A program made the position numbers and the translations under genes. Under the pieces are notes generated by a model. That model was not told the DNA's origin. It did not search any database and saw nothing but the letters and a program-made list of their open reading frames with translations. 64,000 bases of DNA, from NCBI RefSeq assembly GCF_900091435.1, contig NZ_FMCS01000001.1, positions 1,174,662 to 1,238,661 on the forward strand. The letters are read 5' to 3'. Each line of letters opens with the position of its first letter. The first letter of the stretch is position 1. Source of the stretch: Micromonospora chaiyaphumensis. GTDB taxonomy: Bacteria > Actinomycetota > Actinomycetes > Mycobacteriales > Micromonosporaceae. Positions 49,295 through 59,517 of the stretch are shown here, piece after piece.

Positions 49295-52200
49295 TCAGCT
49301 CTGGACGAAGACCGCCACGCTGCGCGCCGGAACGGTGAACGTGCCGCCGGCCCGGTCGAAGGACGCCGTCCGGAGCACCGGGTCGGCGGAGTTCCGCAGC
49401 ACCGGGTGCAGCGCCACGTTCGCCCCGCGCAGGCCGGTGACGGTCTGCGTCGCCGTCTCCGGGGTGGCGTTGAAGACCACGGTGACCGACTTCCACGTCC
49501 CGCCCAGCCCGCGGGCGTCGAGGGTCATGGTGATCACGCCCGGGGTCTCCCGGTCGCCGGAGAGCGGGAAGGTGACCCGCTTCTGCACCTGGTCGGCGGT
49601 GGTCAGCCCGAACACCGGCGAGGACCGCCGGATGGTCAGCAGTTCCGCGTACCGGGCGTCGGCCAGGTCGACGGCGGCGCAGTCCGGCACCAGCTTCGGG
49701 TCGGCCAGCAGCGGCTTCGCGTACGGCCACTTGTCCTTGTTGTCCTGCTCGGGTGGCAGGCCGGCGCCGAAGCCGTTGCCCTGGGCGCAGTCCCACCGGA
49801 TCTGGTTGAACCAGTCACCGGAGTTGAACGAGTTGCGGTCCAGCGACTTGGAGCGCAGCCGCTCCGAGCCGGCCGTCACGAACCCGGTCCCCTGCCCCAT
49901 CACCACCGTGCTCAGGGCGAGCACCTGCATCCGGGCCCGGTCCTGCGCCGAGGTCCCCTGCGGCAGCTTGTACGCCAGCGCGTCGTACAGGATCTCGTTG
50001 TCGTGCGCGTCGACGTAGGTGACCGCCTCGCCGGGCGCCGCGGTGTAACCGGCCGGCGAGCCTTTGTAGTCGACCTGCGCGCCGGTGACCGGCCGGCCGG
50101 ACGAGTCGGTGAACCGGTAGCCGCGCAGGTTGCCGGTCAGCCCGACCTTGATGAGGTCCTGCTGGTGCAGCAGCCGCGCCTTCTGCTCGGCGGCCGAACC
50201 GTTGACGTCGTCCCCGTTGGGGTCGGTGAGGAGCCCGGACGCGAAGCCCTGGATTCTCGGGTTGCCGTCGAACGGGCCGCCGCCGCGCACCGCGTCGCGG
50301 AGCCGGTCGTTGAAGGTGCCGATCCCGGTGCCGGCCATGTTGGCCTGGGTGGCCTGCACGAACCGGGCGTCGTTGGCGACCTCGCCGAAGTTCCAGCCCT
50401 CGCCGTAGAGCAGGATCCTCTTCCCGTCCACGCCGTCGCGGGCCGGGGTCAGCTTGTCCAGGGCGGCGCGGACGGCCAGGATGTTCGCCTTCGGGTGGTG
50501 ACCCATGAGGTCGAACCGGAAGCCGTCCACCTTGTACGCCTTCGCCCAGGTGACCAGGGAGTCCACCACGAGCTTGCCCATCATGGCGTGCTCCGGGGCG
50601 GTGTTGGCGCAGCAGGTCGAGTTGGCGACGGTGCCGTCCTCCAGCAGCCGCTGGTAGTAGCCGGGCACGACCTGGTCGAGCACCGACTTCGGGTCGGTGC
50701 CGGCGGCCGAGGTGTGGTTGTAGACGACGTCCATCACCACGCGCAGGCCGGCCTGGTTGACCCCGGCGACCATCTGCCGGAACTCGGTGGTCCGCTTCGC
50801 CCCGGCCGGGTCGACGGCGTAGCCGCCCTCCGGCACGGTGTAGTGCAGCGGGTCGTACCCCCAGTTGTAGCCGTCCTTGTCGGCCACCGCCGCGATGCAC
50901 TTCTGCTGCTCGTCGGAGTCCGGTGGCAGCGCCGCCAGGTCGCAGGCCGGCTGGGCCTGGTCGGCCCGCTTCTCGGGGATGGTGGCGAAGTCGAACGCCG
51001 GCAGCAGGTGCAGGTAGTTGACCCCGGCGTCGCCGAGCGCCTTCAGGTGCTTCATCCCGGCCGTGCCCGGATCGGTGAAGGCGAGGTAGGTGCCCCGCCG
51101 CTCGGCCGGCACGGTGCTGTCGGCGATGGAGAAGTCGCGCACCGACAGCTCCTGGATCTGCGCCTTGGCCGAGGGCACGGCCGCCGGCTTGCGCAGGTTC
51201 GCCCAACCGGCCGGGGCCAGCGCCGGGTCGGCCAGGTCGACGATCTGGCTGTGCGTCGAGTCCGGCGCGAGGGCCACCGAGTACGGGTCGGTCACGGCGG
51301 CGGTGACGACCTTCTGCGCCGCCGGCTGCCAGGCCTCGACCTGGTACCGGTAGTACTTCCCGGTCCAGCCCTTCGTGCCGCGCACCGACCAGACGCCGGT
51401 GGTGTCGTCGCGGCTCATCGACACGGTCGCCGGCTCGGCCGTCGGCGCGTCGAAGAGCTGGAGCGACACCTTCCGCGCGGTCGGCGCCCACACGGCCAGG
51501 GTCGGCACCCGGCCGGCGAACGTGGGGCCGAGCTTCGCGCCGGTCGCGGCCCGGTAGACGTCGTCGAGCACGCCGGGGATCTGCACCCCGGTGGCGCCGA
51601 GCAGGTGACCCTCGGCGTCCCGTTCGGTCACCACGAGCTGGCCGCGCAGCGCCGCGGGGACCTTGGCCAGGTCGGCGCGGTCCAGCGTGAAGGCGCGATA
51701 GGCCCAGAGCTGGGGGTACGCCTGCCGCTGCGCCTCGGTCAGCCCGTTGCGCGCCGCCCGCAGCGGCAGTGTGGTGTACGTCCCGGTCAGCTCACCGTCG
51801 GCGACGGCGAGCCCGCCGGTCGGGGCGGCCACCAGGGCGTACCGCTTGCCGTCGGTCGGCCCGGTCTGCCAGGCCACGGTGGACCGGTCGATCCACTGCG
51901 CCTTCTGCTTGGTGATGTCGAGGTCCTTCGCCACGCCGGACGAGGTGGGCGGCAGCAGCCGGCCCTTGACCCCGGCGAGCAGCCAGATCTCGTGCCCGGC
52001 GGCCGCGAAGTCGAGCCGCTGGTCGTCGGGCTGGTCCTTCTCGTCGCCCTTGTGCACGATGTAGTTCAGCCCGGTGGCGCCGGCCGCGAGCGGCACCCGG
52101 AAGACGGCGCCGTACGCGTCGATCTTCTCCGGCTTCAGCGGGTTGCCCCAGTCGGTCGGGTTGGCGGCGCCGTCCCACAGGTGCAGGCCCCAGCCGTCGT

Positions 52201-54793
52201 AGTTCCCGTCGGCCTTGCGCCAGTGGATGATCGCGGTGTTCTGGTCGACCGGCGGGTCGGGCTCGCCGGTGGCGGCCTGCCGGGTCGGGTAGAGGGTCGG
52301 GTCGCCCTGCTTGACCCACACCTCGCCGGTCTGCGTCACGTCGATGGTGCGGTCGTTCGCGACGTCCTTGTTACCGTCCTTGTCGACCACGTGGAACCCG
52401 ACCGACTTCGCGCCGGGCTTCAGCTTGACCCAGGCGAACCGGCCGTAGGAGTCCTCACCCGCGAACGGCTGCCCCTTGGGCCACTCCGTCTGGTAGGCGG
52501 GGTCGATGTCGCCCCAGGTGTAGAGGCCCCAGTCGGCGTACCCCCCGGCGGGGCGCTGGTAGTGCACGACCGCCCAGTCCCGTGACCCGCTCTGCGCCGG
52601 GGTGCCGACCACGCCGGTGGTGCGGGCGGCGGCCACCCGGCCCCTGCCGTCGCGGACCACCGCCTTGTACTCGACCTTCGTCCCGCCGGCCAGACCGGTC
52701 AGGTCGTGGTGGACGGTGTACGGCGCCCGGTGCGCGCTGCCCAGCAGCGTCCACTTGCCGCCGGGGACCCGGGCTGCGAAGGTGACGGTGGCCAGGGGGT
52801 CGCCGGTGACCTGGGCGGTGACGGCGGACTTGGTGGCCACCGGTGCGTCGCCCGGCTCGGTGAGGGTGATCTTCGGGGCCGCGCCGGCCTGCGGGATCGC
52901 CCGGTCGGCCCTGAGCACGACGGCCGACATGGCCGGCACGGTCACGCCGAGCTTGCCGTCGGCGCCGGCGGTCGCGGTGGCGGCACCGCCGTAGACGCCC
53001 GTGAAGGTGGCGCCGGCCGACCAGGTGTCCACGCTGACAGTCTGCGCCGTGCCGGCGTTGTTCACCGCGACGACGTACTCGGTGCGGTCCTTCGGCAGGA
53101 CGCGGGAGAAGGCGAAGACGCCCGGCCCGTCCGCCGCGTACCGGGTGACCTGGATGCCGTCCCGCAGCGCGGGGTGGTCCTGCCGCAGCTTGCCCAGCTC
53201 CGCGATGGTCCGGTAGAGCGGGTGGGTGGTGTCGTACTGGTCGCTGGCGTGGGTGCGGGTGGTGCCGATGAGGTCGTCGTCGAGGTAGTCGGCCGTCCGG
53301 CTGGCGAACATGTCCTGCCGGGCGTCCTTGTCCCCGCCCGGGCCGGTGAAGCCCTGCTCGTCGCCGGAGTAGACGACCGGCTGGCCGCGGGTGAGGAACA
53401 TCAGCTGGTGGGCGAGCTGGTCGCGCCGGAGCCGGCTGGCGTCGTCACCTCCGGCGGAGGCGATGAACGAGCCGATCCGGCCCATGTCGTGGTTGCCGAG
53501 GAAGGTGGTCAGCCGGTTGGCGTCGGTGTCCCGCGCGGCGTAGAGGTCGTCCTTGGCGTACACGTCCGCCAGCGCCTTGGCCGAGCCGTCGGCTGCGGTG
53601 TAGCCCCGCGCGGCCTCCTGGAAGGAGAAGTCGATGGTGGCCGGCAGGCCGCCCTGCCGCACGTAGGTCGACTCGATCTCCTGGTCGGCGCTGTAGACCT
53701 CGCCGAACATGAAGAATTCCGGCTTGCCGGCCTTGGCGGCGGCGGCGTCGATACCGCGAACGAACTGGGGCCAGAAGTCGAGGTTGGCGTGCTTGACCGT
53801 GTCGAGGCGGAAGCCGTCGACGCCGGCCCTGCCGATCCACTGCGCGTAGATGTCGGTCATGCCACGGACGACCTCGGGACGCTCGGTCCACAGGTCGTCG
53901 AGGCGGGAGAAGTCGCCGTACTCGCTGTTCTCACCGGCGAAGGTGGAGTCGCCCCGGTTGTGGTACATGGTCGGGTCGTTCAGCCAGGAGGGCACCTTGA
54001 CCGTGGCGTCGGCCGCGCTGGCGAAGGTCGGGGTGTACGGGAACGACTCCTTGTTCACCTGCGGGAACGCCCGGGTGCCGTCGGCGTAGTTGCGGTCCTC
54101 GAAGGCCCGCCCCTGCGCGTCGGTGTAGGGGGTCGTCTTCTTGTCGACGTAGCCGTACTTGTCCTCGGCGTAGCGGATGACGTCCGCGGTGTGGTTGACG
54201 ATGATGTCCAGGTAGACCTTGATGCCCCGCTGGTGGGCGAGGCCGACCAGCTTCGTCAGCTCCGCGTTGGTGCCGAAGTGCGGGTCGACCTGGGTGAAGT
54301 CGGTGATCCAGTAGCCGTGGTAACCGGCGGAGACGTCCGCGCCGGTGCCCTGCACGGGCCGGTTCTTGAAGATCGGGGCGAGCCAGATGGCCGTGGTGCC
54401 GAGGCCCTGGATGTAGTCCATCTTGTCGATGACCCCCTTGAGGTCACCGCCGTGGTAGAAGCCCTTGTCCGCGGGGTCGAGGCCGGTGCTGAGCCGGTCG
54501 CCGGCCAGCCCGCCGGTGTCGTTGCGCTTGTCGCCGTTGGCGAAGCGGTCCGGCAGGACGAAGTAGAACTGCTCGGCCTTCGCGCCGTTGTCGCCGGCCT
54601 TGAGCAGCGCCTCGGCGGACGGTTCCCGGCTCCACTGCGGGGCGCCCGCGGCGGCCAGCACGTCCGGGGCGGCCGGCCGGTCACTGCCGTCGGTACCCAA
54701 CTGGTGGAGGGCCACCGGCACGCCGACGAGGGTGAGCACGAGGGAGGAGGCCAGGGCGGCGAGGACCTTGCGGGATATCGGCGGGGGTTTCAT
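49295..54793 (-). CDS. Secreted amylopullulanase with two GH13 domains
   Basis: ATG at 54793. Product 1832 aa. A signal peptide (about 1-45) leads to a first GH13 alpha-amylase domain (about 70-530) with YHGYWITDF, the nucleophile Asp in [11 protein letters not shown], the acid Glu in MFGEVYS and LGNHDMGR. Next are a C-terminal beta domain, an Ig-like domain, and two CBM41 starch-binding modules ([36 protein letters not shown]). A pullulanase-type N-terminal/CBM48 region and a second GH13 follow ([48 protein letters not shown]). It should cleave both alpha-1,4 and alpha-1,6 bonds of starch or glycogen outside the cell. Both active sites look complete. Confidence 0.95.
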   Translation of the reverse strand: MKPPPISRKVLAALASSLVLTLVGVPVALHQLGTDGSDRPAAPDVLAAAGAPQWSREPSAEALLKAGDNGAKAEQFYFVLPDRFANGDKRNDTGGLAGDRLSTGLDPADKGFYHGGDLKGVIDKMDYIQGLGTTAIWLAPIFKNRPVQGTGADVSAGYHGYWITDFTQVDPHFGTNAELTKLVGLAHQRGIKVYLDIIVNHTADVIRYAEDKYGYVDKKTTPYTDAQGRAFEDRNYADGTRAFPQVNKESFPYTPTFASAADATVKVPSWLNDPTMYHNRGDSTFAGENSEYGDFSRLDDLWTERPEVVRGMTDIYAQWIGRAGVDGFRLDTVKHANLDFWPQFVRGIDAAAAKAGKPEFFMFGEVYSADQEIESTYVRQGGLPATIDFSFQEAARGYTAADGSAKALADVYAKDDLYAARDTDANRLTTFLGNHDMGRIGSFIASAGGDDASRLRRDQLAHQLMFLTRGQPVVYSGDEQGFTGPGGDKDARQDMFASRTADYLDDDLIGTTRTHASDQYDTTHPLYRTIAELGKLRQDHPALRDGIQVTRYAADGPGVFAFSRVLPKDRTEYVVAVNNAGTAQTVSVDTWSAGATFTGVYGGAATATAGADGKLGVTVPAMSAVVLRADRAIPQAGAAPKITLTEPGDAPVATKSAVTAQVTGDPLATVTFAARVPGGKWTLLGSAHRAPYTVHHDLTGLAGGTKVEYKAVVRDGRGRVAAARTTGVVGTPAQSGSRDWAVVHYQRPAGGYADWGLYTWGDIDPAYQTEWPKGQPFAGEDSYGRFAWVKLKPGAKSVGFHVVDKDGNKDVANDRTIDVTQTGEVWVKQGDPTLYPTRQAATGEPDPPVDQNTAIIHWRKADGNYDGWGLHLWDGAANPTDWGNPLKPEKIDAYGAVFRVPLAAGATGLNYIVHKGDEKDQPDDQRLDFAAAGHEIWLLAGVKGRLLPPTSSGVAKDLDITKQKAQWIDRSTVAWQTGPTDGKRYALVAAPTGGLAVADGELTGTYTTLPLRAARNGLTEAQRQAYPQLWAYRAFTLDRADLAKVPAALRGQLVVTERDAEGHLLGATGVQIPGVLDDVYRAATGAKLGPTFAGRVPTLAVWAPTARKVSLQLFDAPTAEPATVSMSRDDTTGVWSVRGTKGWTGKYYRYQVEAWQPAAQKVVTAAVTDPYSVALAPDSTHSQIVDLADPALAPAGWANLRKPAAVPSAKAQIQELSVRDFSIADSTVPAERRGTYLAFTDPGTAGMKHLKALGDAGVNYLHLLPAFDFATIPEKRADQAQPACDLAALPPDSDEQQKCIAAVADKDGYNWGYDPLHYTVPEGGYAVDPAGAKRTTEFRQMVAGVNQAGLRVVMDVVYNHTSAAGTDPKSVLDQVVPGYYQRLLEDGTVANSTCCANTAPEHAMMGKLVVDSLVTWAKAYKVDGFRFDLMGHHPKANILAVRAALDKLTPARDGVDGKRILLYGEGWNFGEVANDARFVQATQANMAGTGIGTFNDRLRDAVRGGGPFDGNPRIQGFASGLLTDPNGDDVNGSAAEQKARLLHQQDLIKVGLTGNLRGYRFTDSSGRPVTGAQVDYKGSPAGYTAAPGEAVTYVDAHDNEILYDALAYKLPQGTSAQDRARMQVLALSTVVMGQGTGFVTAGSERLRSKSLDRNSFNSGDWFNQIRWDCAQGNGFGAGLPPEQDNKDKWPYAKPLLADPKLVPDCAAVDLADARYAELLTIRRSSPVFGLTTADQVQKRVTFPLSGDRETPGVITMTLDARGLGGTWKSVTVVFNATPETATQTVTGLRGANVALHPVLRNSADPVLRTASFDRAGGTFTVPARSVAVFVQS

Positions 54794-54849
54794 CGACGGC
54801 CTTTCTCTGGTCGCTGATTCGCCCGCACGCTAGCCCTCGCCGAAACATT

Positions 54850-54896
54850 CTGCAATACCTTGCAAACCAAGTCGCAACAAAGCAGCCGTCTTGCGA
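54850..54896. promoter_or_regulatory. Repeated TTGCAA-like sites upstream of the amylopullulanase gene
   Basis: Four hexamers on the + strand, CTGCAA (54850), TTGCAA (54860), TCGCAA (54872) and TTGCGA (54891), lie within 47 bp just upstream of the gene. Streptomyces maltose/amylase repressors of the LacI family bind direct repeats of CTTGCAG/TTGCAAG type, so this is a plausible maltodextrin-responsive operator. The region is also AT-richer. Confidence 0.4.
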
Positions 54897-54933
54897 AACC
54901 CGGCAGAACGCGAGGGGTTACCTGGGTCGAGGA

Positions 54934-55617
54934 TCAGAGGCCGGAGCAGGCGGCGCCGTCGACCGTGCAGCTCGACGGCCGGGTCGTGCCCGTCTGCTCG
55001 AAGTGGAACTGCAACGCCACCGACGCGCCGGGCGCCAGGTCGACTCCACTGCGGTAGGTGAGGACGCCGTCGGTGAAGCCGCCCCGGCCCTGCTCGGCGC
55101 CGCTCACCCAGACGGCCACGAGGCGGCCCCGGGGGAAGGCCAGCCGCACCGTCCAGCCCCGCGCCGCGCCAGTGGCGTTGACCAGCCGCACCTCGCCGAC
55201 GAAGCCGCCGTCGAAGCTGCTCACCACGCCGTAGCGGCCGGTGACCGGGGGCGGCGCGGCGGGTGGCGGAGCCGCCGGCCGGCTACCGGAACCGCTCGCG
55301 CTGGCCGACGGGCGTGGTGCCGGCCGGGCGGGGAGCACGGTGGACCGGGGGGACAAACCGGGAACCACCGGCCCGCTGGCCGGCGCGGGCGGCCGCGTGG
55401 TCGCGCCCGGCGCGGTGGGCGTGGCGACCGGCACCTGGGGCAGCGAGATCGTCGGGGCCGGGGGCGGGGCCTCGGCGAACGTCCGGCGCCCGCGTACCGA
55501 GCCCAGCGCCACGACGAGCAGCACCACCATGACGATCACGCCGATCGAGACGACGATCCAGGGCGAGGAGGTGATGGCGGCGCCGGGTGACGGGCGTGCG
55601 CGTCGCGTGCCGGGCAT
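54934..55617 (-). CDS. Membrane-anchored CBM2-like protein, copy A
   Basis: ATG at 55617. Product 227 aa. A short basic N-terminus, one membrane helix (about residues 20-41, WIVVSIGVIVMVVLLVVALG) and a Pro/Ala/Ser/Thr-rich spacer (about 48-125) precede a C-terminal CBM2-type beta domain (GRYGVVSSFDGGFVGEVRLVN; RGWTVRLAFPRGRLVAVW; VALQFHFEQTG) with cysteines SSCTVDGAACS. No catalytic domain is present. It would display a polysaccharide-binding or structural domain on the cell surface. Same architecture as the next upstream gene, 39 bp away on the same strand. Confidence 0.8.
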   Translation of the reverse strand: MPGTRRARPSPGAAITSSPWIVVSIGVIVMVVLLVVALGSVRGRRTFAEAPPPAPTISLPQVPVATPTAPGATTRPPAPASGPVVPGLSPRSTVLPARPAPRPSASASGSGSRPAAPPPAAPPPVTGRYGVVSSFDGGFVGEVRLVNATGAARGWTVRLAFPRGRLVAVWVSGAEQGRGGFTDGVLTYRSGVDLAPGASVALQFHFEQTGTTRPSSCTVDGAACSGL

Positions 55618-55656
55618 GGCCCTCCCCTGTCGGTCCCGTCAGGCGAGCGTAACGCC

Positions 55657-56328
55657 TCAGCCGATGACGCAGTCCGCGCCGTTGACCGTGCACCGGCCCG
55701 GTCGGTCGCCGGTGCCGGTACGGCCGAACTGCAGTCGCACCGTGGCGCTCTGCCCGGCGGGCAGGGGCCCGGTGCCGCGCAGCACGAACACCCCGCTGCC
55801 CTGGGTGCTCACCGACAACCCGGAGGTGGACGAGGCCTGGATGCTCTTCACGTTGCCGGTGAAGAACAGCTCGACCGCCCAGCTCTGGCCGCTCCCGGAG
55901 CCGTTGACCACGGTCAGTCGCGCCTCGAAGCCGTCCCGGTCGCTCGCCGTGGCCTCGTAGCGGGCGGTGACCGCACCCGCCGCGGCCGCTCGGATCGAGG
56001 CGCTGGGCCGCGGCGTGGCCGACCGGGACGCGCCGGCCGTGGGCGAGGCGGTCGCGCTCGGCGAAGGCGTCACCGACACGGTGGGCGCCGCGGTCGCCCC
56101 GTCGGTCGGGGACGCCGAGGTGGTCGGCTCCACCCCGAGCGTCGGCAGGTACATGGGCGGCGCGGGCGCCGGCACGGCCGCGCGCTCCTGGCCGCGCAGA
56201 GAGAACAGGACGACCATCAGCAGGCTGACGATCAGGCCGACGCCGATCACCAGCACGATCCACGGCACCGAGGTGAGCACCCGCGGCGCCGCCGGTGCGC
56301 CGGACGGCCGGACCGGCCCGCCGCTCAT
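55657..56328 (-). CDS. Membrane-anchored CBM2-like protein, copy B
   Basis: ATG at 56328 behind GGGAGGGGC. Product 223 aa, the paralogue of copy A: basic start, membrane helix (about residues 22-44, VPWIVLVIGVGLIVSLLMVVLF), Ser/Thr/Pro spacer (SPTAG, SPSATA-like units, about 60-115), then a CBM2-like domain (ARYEATASDRDGFEARLTVVN; SWAVELFFTGNVKSI; ATVRLQFGRTG) ending RCTVNGADCVIG. The aromatic binding face of true CBM2 is poorly kept, so polysaccharide binding is uncertain. First gene of a tandem pair that may be co-transcribed. Confidence 0.8.
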   Translation of the reverse strand: MSGGPVRPSGAPAAPRVLTSVPWIVLVIGVGLIVSLLMVVLFSLRGQERAAVPAPAPPMYLPTLGVEPTTSASPTDGATAAPTVSVTPSPSATASPTAGASRSATPRPSASIRAAAAGAVTARYEATASDRDGFEARLTVVNGSGSGQSWAVELFFTGNVKSIQASSTSGLSVSTQGSGVFVLRGTGPLPAGQSATVRLQFGRTGTGDRPGRCTVNGADCVIG

Positions 56329-56666
56329 CAGATGCCCCTCCCGTGGTCGCCGATCGCCAGCGTAGCCAGGGTGCGCCGGGGCGCGCAGCGCGCGCGGAAG
56401 CGTTCCGACCGTCCGGGCACCCGCGACGCGCGGAACGGGTGATCATGACTGGCGGATCGGGCTCCACCGGACAGCTCGCCGCCACGGCCCGCACGCGACA
56501 CGTCGCAGCGCGTCGTCGGCTACGCTGTCCGGGCTCGGCGACGGGAACTCCGAACGGCGCAGATTCGGGCATGGTCGCGCACATCCGCCCGCACTGTCCA
56601 TCATGGAGCACTGCTCGGCGGGCACCCCGCCCCGACAACCCCGCCTTCCCCCCTCGGAGCGACTCC
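56329..56666. other. Divergent intergenic region, no gene
   Basis: 338 bp between copy B and the APC permease. TACGCT on the minus strand near 56361 and TACGCT on the + strand at 56521-56526 are candidate -10 boxes for the two directions. Nothing else is apparent. Confidence 0.4.
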
Positions 56667-58127
56667 ATGCAGATTGCCAGCGCGCCAACCGGGCTCATCC
56701 GCAAGTCCCTCGGCACCGGCGCCCTGTTGGTGTTCAGCGCGACCGCCTCCTCCCCGATGGCCGTGCTCGCCGGCGCGATCGTCGCCACGTACGCCTCGAC
56801 CGGCGTCACCGGCACGCCGCTCGGCTTCCTCGTGATCGCCGCCGCCCTGCTCTTCTTCTCCGTCGGCTACCTGGCCATGGCCCGCTACGTCTCCAGCGCG
56901 GGCGTCTTCTACGCGGCCGTGGCCGCCGGCTTCGGCCGGTTCTGGGGCGTGGTCGCCGCGCCCGTCGTGCTGCTCGGCTACAACGCCATCCAGATCTGCC
57001 TCTACGGGCTGCTCGGCGCCGTGGTCGCCGACAGCCTCGGCGGCGCCTGGTGGGCCTGGGCCCTGCTCGCCTGGGCCGGGGTCGCCCTGATCGGCGTGCT
57101 CAAGGCACGGATCAGCGTGGGCCTGCTCGGCGCGGTGCTGGCCGTCGAGGTCGTGGTGATCCTGCTCTTCGTGCTCACCTCGTTCACCCACCCGGCCGGC
57201 GGGTCGGTGAGCTTCGCACCCCTCGACCCCGGCAACCTGCTGGTCCCCGGCATCGGTGGGGTGGTCGCCTTCTGCGCGGCCTCGTTCGTGGGCTACGAGT
57301 CGGCGGCCGTCTACTCCGAGGAGTCCCGGTCGCCGCGGGCGGTGTCCCGGGCGGCCTACTCGGCACTGTTCCTGCTGGCCGTGCTCTACGCGCTCGCCGC
57401 CTGGGCCATGGCCGTGGCGGTGGGGCCGGACCAGGTCGTCGACCGGTCCCGTGATCCGGGCGGCGGGCTGCCGTTCTCGATCCTGGAGGCGCACGTCAGC
57501 CCGGTGCTCGGCGGCGTCGCCACCATCCTCGTGGTGACCAGCGTGTTCGCCGCGATGGTGAGCTTCCACCACTCGATCGCCCGGTACGCCTTCAGCCTCG
57601 GCCGTGAGCGGGTGCTGCCGGCGGTGTTCGAGCGGGTCGGCCGGGGCGGCGCGCCGGTCGCCGGGTCGGTGCTCCAGTCGGCGATCGCCCTGCCGGCCGT
57701 CCTGGTCTTCGCGCTGACCGGCGCCGACCCGGTCGCCATCCTGTTCAGTTGGCTCTCCGGCGTCGCGGCCATCGCGCTGCTGTTCATGATGGCGGTCACC
57801 TCGGTAGCCACCATCGCCTTCTTCCGCCGGGGCGGTGGCGGCCGCGAGAGCGCGTGGCAGCGCACGGTCGCGCCGTCCATCGGGGCGGTGCTGGTCGGCG
57901 CGGCCCTGCTCACCACGCTGGTGAACCTCTCCGCCGTCCTGGGGACGCCCGCCGACTCCACCACGAAGTGGCTGGTCCCCGGCGCGGTGGCGGCCGCCGC
58001 GGCGGTGGGGCTGGTCTGGGCGGCGGTCATCCGGACCACCCGCCCCGAGGTGCTGGAGAACGTCGGGCAGGGCCAACCGCGCCCGCTCGCGGTGATCGAG
58101 CAGGACCTGGTCGGGCGTTCCCTGTAG
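56667..58127 (+). CDS. APC-superfamily amino acid/amine permease
   Basis: ATG at 56667 (MQIASAPTGLIRKSLGTGALLVF) with CGGAG at good distance. Product 486 aa with about 12 membrane helices. The helix-1 region (LVFSATASSPMAVLAGAIVATYA) and helix 6 region (FCAASFVGYESAAVYSEESRSPRA) are the APC substrate-binding stretches; the FVGYESAA motif is typical of amino-acid permeases. The substrate is an amino acid or amine, not predictable. A histidine decarboxylase gene lies one gene downstream on the same strand, which allows histidine/histamine exchange as a hypothesis. Confidence 0.88.
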   Translation: MQIASAPTGLIRKSLGTGALLVFSATASSPMAVLAGAIVATYASTGVTGTPLGFLVIAAALLFFSVGYLAMARYVSSAGVFYAAVAAGFGRFWGVVAAPVVLLGYNAIQICLYGLLGAVVADSLGGAWWAWALLAWAGVALIGVLKARISVGLLGAVLAVEVVVILLFVLTSFTHPAGGSVSFAPLDPGNLLVPGIGGVVAFCAASFVGYESAAVYSEESRSPRAVSRAAYSALFLLAVLYALAAWAMAVAVGPDQVVDRSRDPGGGLPFSILEAHVSPVLGGVATILVVTSVFAAMVSFHHSIARYAFSLGRERVLPAVFERVGRGGAPVAGSVLQSAIALPAVLVFALTGADPVAILFSWLSGVAAIALLFMMAVTSVATIAFFRRGGGGRESAWQRTVAPSIGAVLVGAALLTTLVNLSAVLGTPADSTTKWLVPGAVAAAAAVGLVWAAVIRTTRPEVLENVGQGQPRPLAVIEQDLVGRSL

Positions 58128-58145
58128 GACACCCGGACGCGCGAC

Positions 58146-58167
58146 GGCCCGCCCCGCGGGGCGGGCC
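58146..58167. terminator. Palindromic terminator hairpin
   Basis: GGCCCGCCCC and GGGGCGGGCC are perfect complements separated by GC, in the 50-bp gap between convergent genes. No U tract. Confidence 0.55.
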
Positions 58168-58177
58168 GCGCGCAAGG

Positions 58178-59275
58178 TCAGCGGCGGCGCCGGCCGACCA
58201 TCGACCCGAGAACCGCGGCCTTGCGCTCCTGACCGGCCAGCACCAGCCGGTTGAGGTGCTGCAACCACCGCCACGCCGGGTGCAGCTGCTGCTCCGGGGT
58301 GAGCGGAAGCCAACTGCGCACCTCGACACCCCCGCCGCTGAAGTGCGGGCAGGTGGAGTTGACCACAACCTGCTCGTGGGCCCGCGCCGGACGCTCGACC
58401 ACCAGCAGGTTGTCGTCGGACATGACCACCAGGTTCCGGCCGGGAATGCCCATCCCGCCGACGCCGGGCGGTTCGGCGCCGACCTCGTCAGCGCCGCCGA
58501 GCAGGCTGGACACCGAGACACCGACGTAGCGCGCGCCGGCGGGCATCGGCTCGCCGGCCTGGGTCATCTGGGCCACCGGGTCGAAGACCCCGCCGCCGGC
58601 CAGGTAGCCCTCGGCGATCTCGCACAACTCGGCGAGCAGCGCCGGCAGGTCCTGCACCTCGCTGCCGTCGCGGAACAGCCGCGAGGCCGCCTTGATCTCG
58701 TAGTAGGGCCGGCGCGGGTCGGCGAACCCGGGATCCAGGCTGGCGTAGAGGAAGACCAGCGCGTGCGGCCCGACCGGCCTGGTCCGCCGCAGGTCCCAGT
58801 AGTGCGAGGCGTGCAGGGCGTTCGCGTACTGCACCCGGTGCACCACCGCCTGCCGTATCTGGTGCTGGACCGCCGGGTTCGAGAAGCCGTCGCCGCTCGC
58901 CTCTCGCGCGTAGCCCGGCGACCAGGCCGCCGGAGCGGGTCCGGCGTACCCCGGACTGTCCGTCGGGCGGTGGCCGGCGCCGGGCGGGCCGTAGCCGCCG
59001 ATCGTCGCTTTCGACGGCTGGCCGGCTCCGGGGGTGAAGCGGCCGGCGTCCGGGGCGCTGTAGCCGTGCGGCGGCGGGGCCGGCGGACCGTAGGCCGGCA
59101 TGCCCTGGCCGGGCGGCGCCGAGGTCGCCGCGCCACCGAAGAGCCGGCGGCTGCCCCAGCGGGCGGGCGGCCCGACCGGCGGTGCCGGCGGGTACGCCGG
59201 GCGGTCGGTCACGCCGCCGTTCCAGCTGTCCTCGTGGGAGGGACGCGGCAGCGGTGACCGGTGATCCTGCGACAC
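58178..59275 (-). CDS. Pro/Gly-rich protein with conserved C-terminal domain, unknown function
   Basis: GTG at 59275 behind CCAGGAG. Product 365 aa. Residues 1-125 are a disordered tail rich in Pro, Gly, Tyr and Ala (PAYGPPAPPPHGY-like units). The remainder is a folded soluble domain: helix QIRQAVVHRVQYANALHASHYW, VGPHALVFLYASLDPGF, LAELCEIAEGYLAGGG, LVVMSDDNLLVVERPA and a final helix near LHPAWRWLQHLNRLV. No membrane segment and no enzyme motif recognised. The disordered tail resembles that of signalling or ESX/type-VII-associated actinomycete proteins, but this is only a resemblance. Confidence 0.75.
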   Translation of the reverse strand: MSQDHRSPLPRPSHEDSWNGGVTDRPAYPPAPPVGPPARWGSRRLFGGAATSAPPGQGMPAYGPPAPPPHGYSAPDAGRFTPGAGQPSKATIGGYGPPGAGHRPTDSPGYAGPAPAAWSPGYAREASGDGFSNPAVQHQIRQAVVHRVQYANALHASHYWDLRRTRPVGPHALVFLYASLDPGFADPRRPYYEIKAASRLFRDGSEVQDLPALLAELCEIAEGYLAGGGVFDPVAQMTQAGEPMPAGARYVGVSVSSLLGGADEVGAEPPGVGGMGIPGRNLVVMSDDNLLVVERPARAHEQVVVNSTCPHFSGGGVEVRSWLPLTPEQQLHPAWRWLQHLNRLVLAGQERKAAVLGSMVGRRRR

Positions 59276-59517
59276 TGGCAGCTCCTGGCTAGCGGGAATT
59301 CACCCGGCCGATGATTTCACTGAGTGCACGGGTTATCAACTGTCCGCAAGCATTTCCGCCCGCCGCTCACTGATCGGTCGCTCAGTCAGCGAATCCCTCC
59401 ACAGTGGTGTACGTGGTCGATTATGGACAATTGATGGCCGGATTGGTAACGCTTGCCTGCTCTCCGTGACTCATGGTCCACTCTGTGCGCTGTCCACCGG
59501 GACGACGAGGGAGCGCC

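Noticed and set aside
59276..59517. DnaA-box or origin-like sequence near GGTTATCAAC
   Set aside because: Only one weak match and no cluster of boxes; an ordinary divergent promoter region is the simpler reading.
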